A DNA stretch of 64,000 nucleotides from Mangrovimonas sp. TPBH4 (GTDB taxonomy: Bacteria > Bacteroidota > Bacteroidia > Flavobacteriales > Flavobacteriaceae), in assembly GCF_001280505.1 (NCBI RefSeq), contig NZ_LBIO01000062.1, positions 62,001-126,000 of the forward strand. The letters run 5' to 3'. A model generated the notes under the pieces. It made no database searches, was not told the origin of the DNA, and saw only the letters and a program-made list of their open reading frames with translations. A program made the translations under genes and the position numbers. Below, in pieces: positions 17,461-25,146 of the stretch. The stretch's first letter is position 1. Each line of letters starts with the position of its first letter.

Positions 17461-17860
17461 TCAGGAAGCACTTATTTCAGAACTGACCTTTAAGGCGGTT
17501 CGAAGTTCAGGATCGGGAGGGCAACACGTTAATAAAGTAGCTACCAAAGTGGAGCTGTTTTTTGATGTGGTGGCCTCCAAGGTTTTGGAGGAAGATGAAA
17601 AACAGCGGGTGCTTCACGCGCTTTCCAATAGGGTGAACAAAGGGCAGGTGTTGGTGTTGTATAGTGATGACAGCCGAAGTCAATTCAAAAATAAAAGACT
17701 TGTCATCCAAAAGTTTTTGAACATGATTGAGGAGGCTTTAGCGGTTCAAAAGGAACGTGTGCCGACTAAAATTCCAAAAGGCGTAAAGAAAAAGCGACTT
17801 CAGGATAAACGAAAACAGTCTGAAAAAAAGAGTTTTAGGAAACCGCCAGACCTCTATTGA
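17450..17860 (+). CDS. arfB: Alternative ribosome-rescue factor (peptidyl-tRNA hydrolase)
   Basis: A 136-residue ArfB/YaeJ-type protein with the catalytic GGQ motif in RSSGSGGQHVNKVATKVEL (GGQ at residues 23-25). ArfB has a C-terminal basic tail that enters the empty mRNA channel of stalled ribosomes; here the tail (KGVKKKRLQDKRKQSEKK) is strongly basic. It lacks the codon-recognition domains of RF1 and RF2, so it is the rescue factor rather than a release factor. It is the last gene of the operon, overlapping DUF4301, and no intrinsic terminator was seen before the riboswitch that follows. Confidence 0.93.
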   Translation: MDINQEALISELTFKAVRSSGSGGQHVNKVATKVELFFDVVASKVLEEDEKQRVLHALSNRVNKGQVLVLYSDDSRSQFKNKRLVIQKFLNMIEEALAVQKERVPTKIPKGVKKKRLQDKRKQSEKKSFRKPPDLY

Positions 17861-17900
17861 AAATAATGCTGTTTCGGTAGGTTAATTCTCTATTCTTCCC

Positions 17901-17908
17901 TAAATTTG
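17901..17908 (+). promoter_or_regulatory. -7 element upstream of the TPP riboswitch
   Basis: TAAATTTG matches the Bacteroidota -7 consensus and lies 16 bases before the conserved riboswitch core, so the aptamer would be at the very 5' end of the transcript. Confidence 0.6.
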
Positions 17909-17917
17909 CCCCGTTCT

Positions 17918-17990
17918 CAAAAAGGGGTGCCTAATATCGGCTGAGATCATACCCATTGAACCTAGAACAGGTAATGCTGTTTAGGAATGA
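17918..17990 (+). promoter_or_regulatory. TPP (THI-box) riboswitch
   Basis: The conserved blocks of the thiamine-pyrophosphate aptamer occur in order: GGGGTGCC at 17924-17931, GGCTGAGATCATACCC at 17939-17953, then TTGAACCT and ACAGGTAATGCTGT, closing with TTAGGAATGA. This matches the THI element (GGGGUGCC, GGCUGAGA, ACCC, GAACCUG, GGUAAUGC, AGGGA). It lies 168 bases before the TonB receptor ATG. Between them are two hairpins: GCAAC/GTTGC (18016-18031) and CACCAA/TTGGTG (18036-18050), candidates for the expression platform. TPP binding should reduce receptor expression. Confidence 0.93.
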
Positions 17991-18158
17991 AGCATTAAAA
18001 ATGTCTGCAGACTGAGCAACGGGCACGTTGCAAACCACCAAGTTTTGGTGATTATAAATTTTAATGCGTGGTAAAATGAAGCATTGGCTTCAAAATCAAT
18101 TTTAATAACAACAAAAGAATAATGACCTCTTTTTATTCGATTATAATTTTTAATCGAT

Positions 18159-20351
18159 ATGAAAAACATATTTCTTTTCTTAACACTATTGGTGCTATCA
18201 GTCACCGCAATTGCACAAGAACAACCACAACAAACGAAAGATTCTACCGAAGTTGAAAAACTGGATGAAGTTCTAGTAAAGGCCGTTAGGGTAGAAGCCA
18301 CGTCTCCAATCACACACTCCAATGTTAGCAAGGAGCAGTTGGAAAAGCGCAATTTGGGACAGGATATTCCTGTGCTCTTAAATTATTTGCCGTCGGTGGT
18401 AACGTCTACAGATGCCGGGGCGGGAATTGGATATACCTATATTCGTGTGCGTGGTATCAATGCCCAATCTACCAATGTGACCATTAACGGGATTCCTTAT
18501 AACGATGCGGAATCGATGGGAACCTTTTGGGTGAATTTAGGTGATTTTGCCTCTTCAGTAGAAAGTTTGCAGTTACAGCGTGGCGTTGGAACTTCCACCA
18601 ATGGTTCTGGGGCTTTTGGAGCCAGTATTAACGTACTGACTGATGCCGTTTCTAAAGAAGCGAGTGCCGAAATTTCCAATTCCTTCGGAAGTTATAACAC
18701 ACGCAAACATACGGTGAAGTTCAGCACTGGATTGATGAACGATCACTTTGAGTTCGCTGGGCGTTTGTCGAAAATTAAATCGGATGGCTATATCGACAGA
18801 GCATCTTCCGATTTGCAATCTTATTTTTTGCAAGGGTCTTATGTAGATGAGAATACCTTGATTAAAGCCTTGGCATTTGGAGGAAAGGAGAAAACCTATC
18901 AGTCTTGGAATGGTTTGGAGGATTTGGATCTATTGGAAAATGACAGAACCTTTAATACGGCGGGAATGTATTTTGACGCCGATGGAAACATGCATTTTTA
19001 CGACAATGAGGTAGATGATTACAAACAAGACCATTACCAACTGCATTGGAACCAACGTTACAATAACCATTGGTCTACCAACTTGGGACTGAATTACACC
19101 TATGGTCGGGGGTTCTTTGAACAATATAAGGAAGACGAAGATTTTGCCGATTACGATTTAGCAGAAATTCAAATTGGAGGTGAAACCATCAATACTACCG
19201 ATTTGATTCGTCGTCGTTGGCTGGATAATGATTTTTATGTGGTAAATGCCAATGTCAACTATAAAAACGATGCTTTAAATATGACTTTGGGGACTTCGTA
19301 TAGTTTTTATGATGGTGACCATTTTGGAGAAATTATTTGGGCACAGTATGCAAGTGACAGCGAAATAAGAGACCATTATTACGATGGTAATGGAAAGAAA
19401 GGCGATTTTAGTGTGTTTGCCAAGGCTACCTATAGGTTTAATGAGAAGTTGAGCCTTTATGGCGATGTTCAGGTTCGAAATGTAGATTACACAACATCGG
19501 GCTTGACCTCTGATAGAGTTCCTTTTAATGTGGATGAAAATTACACCTTTTTCAATCCAAAAGCTGGGGTGACCTATAAGATGAATGACTATAATAACTT
19601 GTATTTCTCTTATGCTAGAGCCAATAGAGAGCCTAACAGAGACGATTTTGAAAACAATGCCACTGTAAAACCTGAGCAGCTTAACGATTTTGAATTGGGT
19701 TGGAGACACGACGCACAAAAACTGAGATTGAATGTGAATGCTTATTATATGCTATACAACGAACAATTGGTACTAACGGGTAACTTGGACGATGTAGGGA
19801 ACCCAATCAGAACCAATAGTGGAGACAGTTATCGTTTAGGATTGGAAGTGGAAGCAGCCGTAGCCTTATCTAAAAAGTTTTCCATTCAGCCTAACTTTAC
19901 TTTGAGTTCCAATAAGAATAAAGAAACCTTTGCTTCCTTAGATGGAGAATTGGTCAACTTAGGAAAAACAAACATCTCTTATTCACCAGAGTTTATTGCG
20001 GCCAATGCTTTAGTGTTCCAGCCAATGGCAAACCTGCAAATGTCTGTGTTGAGCAAATACGTAGGCGAACAATTTATGGGGAATACCAATGCTGAAAATT
20101 CAAAATTGGACAGCTATTTTGTAAACGACTTCAACATCACTTACGAGCTAAAAACGAAATCAATCTTTAAATCCATTTTGTTTACAGGATTGGTGAACAA
20201 TATTTTCAATGAAAAGTATGTATCTAATGGGTATTACTATACTTATGATGATACTTGGTCCGATCCAAACCAAGTAACCACCATTGAAGGTGCAGGCTAT
20301 TATCCTCAGGCTACCACTAACTTTTTGTTGGGAATGACCTTGAAATTCTAG
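18159..20351 (+). CDS. TonB-dependent outer-membrane receptor, TPP-riboswitch controlled (probable thiamine or precursor uptake)
   Basis: A 730-residue receptor with a signal peptide (MKNIFLFLTLLVLSVTAIAQ), a TonB-box-like segment (VEKLDEVLVKAVRVEA, about residues 29-44), a plug domain (PVLLNYLPSVVTSTDAGAGIG, then YTYIRVRGINAQSTNVTINGIPYND) and a 22-strand-type barrel ending in LGMTLKF. It lacks the N-terminal carboxypeptidase-regulatory domain and a downstream SusD, so it is a classical vitamin or metal receptor type. The TPP riboswitch just upstream indicates that it imports thiamine or a thiamine precursor. It is monocistronic and closed by a strong terminator. Confidence 0.93.
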   Translation: MKNIFLFLTLLVLSVTAIAQEQPQQTKDSTEVEKLDEVLVKAVRVEATSPITHSNVSKEQLEKRNLGQDIPVLLNYLPSVVTSTDAGAGIGYTYIRVRGINAQSTNVTINGIPYNDAESMGTFWVNLGDFASSVESLQLQRGVGTSTNGSGAFGASINVLTDAVSKEASAEISNSFGSYNTRKHTVKFSTGLMNDHFEFAGRLSKIKSDGYIDRASSDLQSYFLQGSYVDENTLIKALAFGGKEKTYQSWNGLEDLDLLENDRTFNTAGMYFDADGNMHFYDNEVDDYKQDHYQLHWNQRYNNHWSTNLGLNYTYGRGFFEQYKEDEDFADYDLAEIQIGGETINTTDLIRRRWLDNDFYVVNANVNYKNDALNMTLGTSYSFYDGDHFGEIIWAQYASDSEIRDHYYDGNGKKGDFSVFAKATYRFNEKLSLYGDVQVRNVDYTTSGLTSDRVPFNVDENYTFFNPKAGVTYKMNDYNNLYFSYARANREPNRDDFENNATVKPEQLNDFELGWRHDAQKLRLNVNAYYMLYNEQLVLTGNLDDVGNPIRTNSGDSYRLGLEVEAAVALSKKFSIQPNFTLSSNKNKETFASLDGELVNLGKTNISYSPEFIAANALVFQPMANLQMSVLSKYVGEQFMGNTNAENSKLDSYFVNDFNITYELKTKSIFKSILFTGLVNNIFNEKYVSNGYYYTYDDTWSDPNQVTTIEGAGYYPQATTNFLLGMTLKF

Positions 20352-20371
20352 AAACGTTATTTTTTAAAACT

Positions 20372-20408
20372 AAAAAGCCAAAACGACACTTCAGTTTTGG
20401 CTTTTTTT
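20372..20408. terminator. Bidirectional terminator between TonB receptor and the small lipoprotein
   Basis: A 13-bp stem (AAAAAGCCAAAAC/GTTTTGGCTTTTT) with a 9-base loop and a T7 run lies between convergent genes. Confidence 0.9.
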
Positions 20409-20426
20409 ATTTCGATTGGATATTTT

Positions 20427-20858
20427 TTAATTGTATACGTACAGCATGTTGCCACTTTGTTCTACCACATACATCCTCAGGCCACAGGGCAATTCGGAGT
20501 TATAAAGCGGTTGTCCTGTAATCAAGCTATAGGTGTTGGCATCGCTACAGCCACAAACGCCTTCAATGCCATCAATACTTAAAGTTGAACAATTGCTCAC
20601 AGCATGGTTCGGGTCGGCAGCATCAAAAGCCATAAATCCAAAACCTGTATTCACCACAAAAAAACCTCCAACACTTCCTTGATTGCCCACATAAACAGGG
20701 TTGCTTGGAAATTGCAATTGGCTGTATTGTGGTAAGTTCATATTCAAAGATGCATTCACACCGACATTGGGCAGGAAATTGCATTCGTTTTGGTCGTCGT
20801 TACCACCGCAGGCTACCAATAATGGAAGCAGGGCGAAAAAGGGCATTAGTTTTTTCAT
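20427..20858 (-). CDS. Small lipoprotein with degenerate Rieske-like pattern
   Basis: From the Met at 20858 (MKKLMPFFALLPLLVACGG) the protein is 143 residues, with a lipobox LVAC at residues 14-17; the longer frame from 20879 would bury the signal and is rejected. The middle reads FMAFDAADPNHAVSNCSTL and then GVCGCSDANTYSLITGQPL, which resembles the two Rieske iron-sulfur boxes. The first-box cysteine (expected before PNH) is Asp here and the second box is GCGC-like without the histidine, so it probably does not hold a standard 2Fe-2S cluster. Relatives in Flavobacteriia are unnamed. Function unknown. Confidence 0.75.
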   Translation of the reverse strand: MKKLMPFFALLPLLVACGGNDDQNECNFLPNVGVNASLNMNLPQYSQLQFPSNPVYVGNQGSVGGFFVVNTGFGFMAFDAADPNHAVSNCSTLSIDGIEGVCGCSDANTYSLITGQPLYNSELPCGLRMYVVEQSGNMLYVYN

Positions 20859-21020
20859 AGCTGTAAAATAGAAGTGCAAATTACGATAAAATTAACGCTT
20901 TCGGTTAGGCTTGCATATGAGTCCATTAAAAATTTAACGAATAATTATAAAGTACCGCGAGCTTTGCTCTCCCATTTTTTTAGTTACCTTTAGACCTAGT
21001 TAACATTTAAAAAAATTGTG

Positions 21021-21028
21021 TAAATTTG
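21021..21028 (+). promoter_or_regulatory. -7 element for greA
   Basis: TAAATTTG matches TAnnTTTG and places the transcript start near 21035, about 73 bases before the greA start codon. Confidence 0.55.
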
Positions 21029-21035
21029 TATGTAA

Positions 21036-21059
21036 TCTCGTGCTAGCGGGATTTTTTTT
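21036..21059 (+). terminator. Short hairpin plus T8 in the greA leader (possible attenuator)
   Basis: TCTCG (21036-21040) pairs with CGGGA (21047-21051), with one G:U, around a 6-base loop, and a run of eight T follows at once. It sits between the -7 box and greA rather than after a gene. The stem is short, so termination would be partial at best. Confidence 0.35.
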
Positions 21060-21107
21060 ATGCTGAATAAGAGTTCGGCTACGATTTACAATTTAAATAA
21101 TGAAGTT

Positions 21108-21581
21108 ATGAGTAAAGTATCTTATTACACTGCGGAAGGACTGAAGAAATTAAGGGACGAGTTAAGACAACTTAAGGATATAGAACGCCCAAAAGCTTCC
21201 CAAGCTATTGCGGAAGCAAGAGACAAAGGGGATTTGAGTGAAAATGCCGAATACGATGCTGCCAAAGAGGCGCAAGGGCTATTGGAAATGAAAATTTCCA
21301 AATTGGAAGATATTTTGGCAGGGGCACGTTTGATTGACGAATCGCAATTGGACACCTCGAAGGTTTTGGTGCTTTCAAAAGTGAAAATTAAAAACCAAAC
21401 CAATGGTATGGAAATGACCTATACCTTGGTTGCCGATGGAGAAGCCGATTTGGCCTCTGGTAAAATCTCTGTAAACTCGCCAATTGGTAAAGGCTTGTTA
21501 GGTAAGTCTGTTGGAGAGGTTGCGGATATCCAAGTACCAAATGGGGTCATGAAATTTGATATTTTAGAAATTTCAAGATAA
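21108..21581 (+). CDS. greA: Transcription elongation factor GreA
   Basis: GreA rescues backtracked RNA polymerase by stimulating transcript cleavage. The start at 21108 (MSKVSYYTAEGLKKL) gives 157 residues, the standard length; the frame from 21060 adds a stretch inside the leader. Seen are the N-terminal coiled coil (LRDELRQLKDIERPKASQAI), its acidic tip in EARDKGDLSENAEYDAAKE (catalytic Asp and Glu), and the C-terminal FKBP-like domain (ISVNSPIGKGLLGKSVGEV). Leader structure upstream may modulate expression. Confidence 0.97.
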   Translation: MSKVSYYTAEGLKKLRDELRQLKDIERPKASQAIAEARDKGDLSENAEYDAAKEAQGLLEMKISKLEDILAGARLIDESQLDTSKVLVLSKVKIKNQTNGMEMTYTLVADGEADLASGKISVNSPIGKGLLGKSVGEVADIQVPNGVMKFDILEISR

Positions 21582-21619
21582 TAAACGGTCTTGATAGACA
21601 GGTTTAATAATTAAGTAAA

Positions 21620-21646
21620 AGATTCCCGTTCTGCGGGAATCTTTTT
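21620..21646 (+). terminator. Intrinsic terminator of greA
   Basis: AGATTCCCG/CGGGAATCT pairs with a 5-base loop and is followed by T5, between greA and the HIT gene. Confidence 0.85.
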
Positions 21647-21671
21647 ATCTTTAAATCTAATTCTGAATACC

Positions 21672-22061
21672 ATGGCATCAATATTTACAAAGATTATAAA
21701 TGGCGAGATTCCTTGCTATAAAGTTGCTGAAACAGATGAGTTTCTAGCGTTCTTGGACATCAACCCTAATGCAAAGGGACATACTTTATGTATTCCAAAA
21801 AAGGAAGTTGATAAGATTTTCGATTTGGACGAAGCTACCTATATGGGTTTAATGGCGTTTTCAAGGCGAGTAGCCATTGCATTGGAAAAGGCGGTTCCTT
21901 GTAAACGCGTGGGTGTCTCGGTGATTGGTTTGGAAGTACCTCATGTGCATGTACACTTAATTCCGTTAAATAGAATGGACGATGCCCGTTTTCTTTCCAA
22001 AGAGAGTTTGCAGCCTGAAGAATTTGAAGCGATTGCTAAGGAAATTGCCTCCCATTTGTGA
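21672..22061 (+). CDS. HIT family nucleotide-binding hydrolase
   Basis: A 129-residue histidine-triad protein (HINT/Fhit-like) with the signature HVHVHLIP at 91-98 and the N-terminal IFTKIINGEIPCYKV. Such enzymes hydrolyse AMP-lysine, AMP-N or dinucleoside polyphosphate bonds in the cytosol. The Cys, His, His, Cys zinc set of some HINTs is not present. It is convergent with the zinc-ribbon gene (4-base gap) and separated from greA by a terminator. Confidence 0.95.
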   Translation: MASIFTKIINGEIPCYKVAETDEFLAFLDINPNAKGHTLCIPKKEVDKIFDLDEATYMGLMAFSRRVAIALEKAVPCKRVGVSVIGLEVPHVHVHLIPLNRMDDARFLSKESLQPEEFEAIAKEIASHL

Positions 22062-22065
22062 TTGA

Positions 22066-22419
22066 TCAACTGTCAAAAACACCAAAAACGTATAGAATGA
22101 TCGCTAAGATCAGTAAAAGGTCTATTATGATAAGGAACCATGACAATTTGGTGAGCTTTAAAGACCTTGGTTTAGCGGGAATGGCCCGTTGTTGGTAGGC
22201 AAATACCTGTTCTATTTCATGGGTCCATTGTACCGGATAGATTTCGTTGTTACAGGTGTGACAGTAAAGGGTATGTGTCGTGTCTTTGGTGACGGCTTTA
22301 TAAAAGGCATTCTCTACCAGCTTTTGCTTAAAGGTTAAATGTAAGCCTTTTGTAGAATAGCATTCGGGGCAATTGTTGTTTAGATCAACTTCCTTTAGGG
22401 TAAAAAATGATGCGCTCAT
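22066..22419 (-). CDS. Small zinc-ribbon membrane protein
   Basis: The 117-residue protein has two CxxC knuckles (CPEC at 17-20 and CHTC at 53-56), which suggest a zinc ribbon, followed by a basic linker and one C-terminal membrane segment (residues about 93-114). It lies 10 bases after the histidine kinase gene on the same strand, so the two are probably co-transcribed, with this gene second. A tail-anchored cytosolic zinc ribbon is inferred. Function unknown. Confidence 0.78.
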   Translation of the reverse strand: MSASFFTLKEVDLNNNCPECYSTKGLHLTFKQKLVENAFYKAVTKDTTHTLYCHTCNNEIYPVQWTHEIEQVFAYQQRAIPAKPRSLKLTKLSWFLIIIDLLLILAIILYVFGVFDS

Positions 22420-22429
22420 AAACTCAAAT

Positions 22430-23581
22430 TTACGAAAGAATTTTTAAACTTATCTGCATGGTCGTACCCTTGCCAATTTCGGAGTGTAGGACCTTTATTT
22501 TGCCATTATGGTAATCTTCTACGATACGTTTGGCTAAGGATAGACCAAGGCCCCAACCGCGCTTTTTACTGGTGTAACCAGGTTCAAATATTTGGTGAAA
22601 CTGTTGTTTGGAAATTCCTTTTCCAGTATCGGTAATATTTACTTTTACATATTTGCTGTCTTGCTCCATGGCTACACTTAACTTGCCTTTGCCCTTCATG
22701 GCATCAATGGCATTTTTTACCAAGTTCTCAATTGTCCAACTGTAGAGTTGAGAGTTGAGCTCCACAAAAATTTCGGTTTTGGGAACGGATATGTCAAAGT
22801 CAATTAATTTGGATGATCGTGATTTGAGGTAGGCATAGCTATCTAGAGTTTCTTGCACAATATCCGTTTTGGTAAGGGTGGGCATGGAGCCTATTTTACT
22901 AAAGCGCTCCGTAATGGTTTGGAGGCGTTGAATGTCTTTTTCCATTTCCAAAATGTAATCTGGATCGACGTTTTCCGACCTTAAAATTTCAATCCATCCT
23001 ACAAGTGAGGAAAGGGGCGTGCCTATTTGGTGAGCCGTTTCTTTGGCCATTCCAGTCCAAAGTTTGTTTTGTTCGGCATTTTTATTGCTTCGGTAGAAAA
23101 AGTAAACCACAGCGCCAAATAAAAATATGATAAGCAAAAGGGCCAAAGGATAATATTTTAGCTTATTCAAAAGAGGCGAATTGCCATAATACAAGGTTGA
23201 AAGTACTTTGTCTTTATAACGAATTTCAATAGGGCGGTTTTCACTTTTAAATTTTTCAATAAGGGATTGAATGTATAGAGAATCCTGAGCCTTGGTTTCA
23301 TCAATATTGTTGTAGGTAATGCCTTCTAGGCTTACCAATATCATGGGGGTCGTGGTATTGCTCTTTAAGATTTCTAAAGGGAGTTCCCCAACATTGGATT
23401 TTAAATCGGTAACCTTGCTCACTTCTTCCTGAGCCAGAGACCAATTTTCCATTTTGGTACGCTCTTCGGCCTTAAAATTTTGAAAGAAAATGTAGGTGTT
23501 CCAAAGGATGAGAGAAATAGTAACAAAAGACACAACGATGATGGTCCAACGTAAAATGTTTCTATTGGTGGATAAGGTCAT
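22430..23581 (-). CDS. Sensor histidine kinase (orphan)
   Basis: A 383-residue kinase with two membrane segments (about 12-34 and 143-163) enclosing a short periplasmic sensor of about 110 residues. There is no HAMP or PAS domain. The H-box is KETAHQIGTPLSSLVGWIEIL with the phospho-acceptor His184. The residue after it is Gln rather than the usual Glu or Asp. The N-box ENLVKNAIDAM, G1 box DTGKGIS and G2 box GWGLGLSLAKRI follow. No response regulator is adjacent. It is co-directional with the zinc-ribbon protein downstream. Confidence 0.93.
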   Translation of the reverse strand: MTLSTNRNILRWTIIVVSFVTISLILWNTYIFFQNFKAEERTKMENWSLAQEEVSKVTDLKSNVGELPLEILKSNTTTPMILVSLEGITYNNIDETKAQDSLYIQSLIEKFKSENRPIEIRYKDKVLSTLYYGNSPLLNKLKYYPLALLLIIFLFGAVVYFFYRSNKNAEQNKLWTGMAKETAHQIGTPLSSLVGWIEILRSENVDPDYILEMEKDIQRLQTITERFSKIGSMPTLTKTDIVQETLDSYAYLKSRSSKLIDFDISVPKTEIFVELNSQLYSWTIENLVKNAIDAMKGKGKLSVAMEQDSKYVKVNITDTGKGISKQQFHQIFEPGYTSKKRGWGLGLSLAKRIVEDYHNGKIKVLHSEIGKGTTMQISLKILS

Positions 23582-23676
23582 TCTAAATTTTTTGTAATTC
23601 TAAATATAATGGAATTCTGTTAATAATATTGTGCGTTAAGGGTTTCAAATCATTTTTATTACTTTGGTAATATGGT

Positions 23677-23684
23677 TACATTTG
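23677..23684 (+). promoter_or_regulatory. -7 element for the flavin reductase gene
   Basis: TACATTTG matches TAnnTTTG, 19 bases before the ATG at 23704. Confidence 0.5.
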
Positions 23685-23703
23685 TGCCAAATCAATTTTG
23701 CCT

Positions 23704-24573
23704 ATGATCTCATTTAATCCCAAGGACATGTCTACTGCAAAGGTGCATGGGTACCTGTTAAGTGCCGTGGCGCCTAGGCCTATTGCATTTGCCAGTACCA
23801 TTGATGAAGAGGGTAATCCTAATTTGTCGCCTTTTAGCTTTTTTAATGTGTTCAGTGCCAATCCGCCCATTTTGATTTTTTCACCGGCGCGCCGGGTAAG
23901 GGACAATACGGTAAAGCATACTTTGGAAAATGTGGAAGCGGTTAGAGAGGTAGTGATTAATGTGGTAAATTACGATTTAGTTCAGCAAACCTCCTTGAGC
24001 AGCACGGAATACGCAAAAGGGGTTAACGAATTTGAAAAGGCTGGTTTAACCATGTTGAAATCGGATATAGTGAAGCCTTTCAGAGTTGCCGAATCTCCTG
24101 TCCAATTTGAGTGTAAGGTAAACGATATTGTAAAATTGGGTGATGAAGGTGGCGCAGGAAACTTGGTGATATGTGAAGTGGTAAAGTTCCATGTCTCTGA
24201 GGAAGTCTTGGACGAGGAACAGCGGATAGATCAAGAGAAGTTGGACTTGGTAGCTAGGGCTGGAGGAAGTTATTACAACAGAGCCAAAAGCGGCTTTTTT
24301 GAAATTCCGAAGCCACTACAAACCTTGGGAATTGGTGTGGATGCCCTTCCTGAGGAAGTTAAGAACAGTATGATCTTGACGGGGAATGATTTGGGAATGT
24401 TGGGGAATGTAGAACAATTGCCTTCGGCACAAGATATTGCGGCCTTTGTAGAGGATATTAGTGAGCGTTACCCAAATATTACAAGTATGACACATCGGGA
24501 AAAGCATAAATTGGCTCAAAATTATTTGAGCTATGGCGATGTAGCAAGCGCATGGAAATTATTGCTATCTTAA
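23704..24573 (+). CDS. Flavin reductase-like FMN-binding protein
   Basis: From the ATG at 23704 the protein has 289 residues; a TTG two codons upstream would add two residues only. The FMN-binding split-barrel flavin-reductase domain covers about residues 15-180: SAVAPRPIAFASTIDEEGNPN, LSPFSFFNVFSANPPILIFSP, and the NVVNYDLVQQ region. The C-terminal 90 residues are helical. Relatives reduce flavins or bind FMN in oxidoreductase systems; the partner is unknown. It is monocistronic or co-transcribed with the DUF3127 gene 51 bases downstream. Confidence 0.9.
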   Translation: MISFNPKDMSTAKVHGYLLSAVAPRPIAFASTIDEEGNPNLSPFSFFNVFSANPPILIFSPARRVRDNTVKHTLENVEAVREVVINVVNYDLVQQTSLSSTEYAKGVNEFEKAGLTMLKSDIVKPFRVAESPVQFECKVNDIVKLGDEGGAGNLVICEVVKFHVSEEVLDEEQRIDQEKLDLVARAGGSYYNRAKSGFFEIPKPLQTLGIGVDALPEEVKNSMILTGNDLGMLGNVEQLPSAQDIAAFVEDISERYPNITSMTHREKHKLAQNYLSYGDVASAWKLLLS

Positions 24574-24624
24574 TCCGGTGGCAGAAACAGATAAAAATAC
24601 AAATTAGAATAAATAGTAAGAAGA

Positions 24625-24996
24625 ATGGAAATTCAGGGAAAAATTAAAATGATTGGAGAAACCCAAACTTTTGGAAGCAACGGGTTTAGAAAAAGAGAGA
24701 TTGTAATTACTACAGAAGAGCAATATCCACAACATATTATGGTGGAGTTTGTACAGGATAAAACCGATTTATTAAATACTTACCAAGTAGGGCAACCAGT
24801 AAAGATTAGTATCAACCTAAGAGGAAGAGAATGGGTAAACCCTCAAGGAGAAACCAAATATTTCAATTCCATTCAAGGATGGCGTATTGAGGCTGTTCAA
24901 GCTGATGCTGGTAATATGCCACCGATGCCTCCAACAGATGCTTTTGAGCCTGCTGGAAATCTTAACGAAGAGGAGCATGATGATTTGCCTTTCTAG
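24625..24996 (+). CDS. DUF3127 family protein (OB-fold-like)
   Basis: A 123-residue protein matching DUF3127, a Bacteroidota family with an OB-fold-like pattern (MEIQGKIKMIGETQTFGSNGFRKREIVITTE, then INLRGREWVNPQGETKYFNSIQGWRIE). The acidic, proline-rich C-terminal tail ends in EEHDDLPF, which closely resembles the C-terminal tip of single-stranded-DNA-binding protein (DDDIPF). This suggests that it may recruit the same kind of partner proteins, by analogy only. A strong terminator follows. Confidence 0.88.
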   Translation: MEIQGKIKMIGETQTFGSNGFRKREIVITTEEQYPQHIMVEFVQDKTDLLNTYQVGQPVKISINLRGREWVNPQGETKYFNSIQGWRIEAVQADAGNMPPMPPTDAFEPAGNLNEEEHDDLPF

Positions 24997-25021
24997 GAAT
25001 TAGAGCATAAATTTTTTTAAG

Positions 25022-25048
25022 AAACCCCACTTTGTAGTGGGGTTTTTT
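25022..25048 (+). terminator. Intrinsic terminator of the DUF3127 gene
   Basis: AAACCCCAC/GTGGGGTTT pairs with a 6-base loop and is followed by a T6 run. Confidence 0.9.
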
Positions 25049-25117
25049 GTATGTTGAAATCTATTGAACTTTCCTTTCATGTACTTTAAAAAAGAATGTA
25101 TTTTTAAGGGACCTCAT

Positions 25118-25146
25118 AAAAAAAGCTCCGAAGAATTCAGAGCTTT
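25118..25146 (-). terminator. Orphan minus-strand intrinsic terminator
   Basis: On the minus strand AAAGCTC/GAGCTTT closes an 11-base loop and is followed directly by seven T. The next gene in that direction (aat) lies on the other strand, so a short non-coding transcript ending here is possible. Confidence 0.55.

Noticed and set aside
18036-18050. CACCAA/TTGGTG hairpin as a full intrinsic terminator
   Set aside because: The stem is six pairs, and the following bases are not a T-run, so it is only described as a possible expression-platform element.
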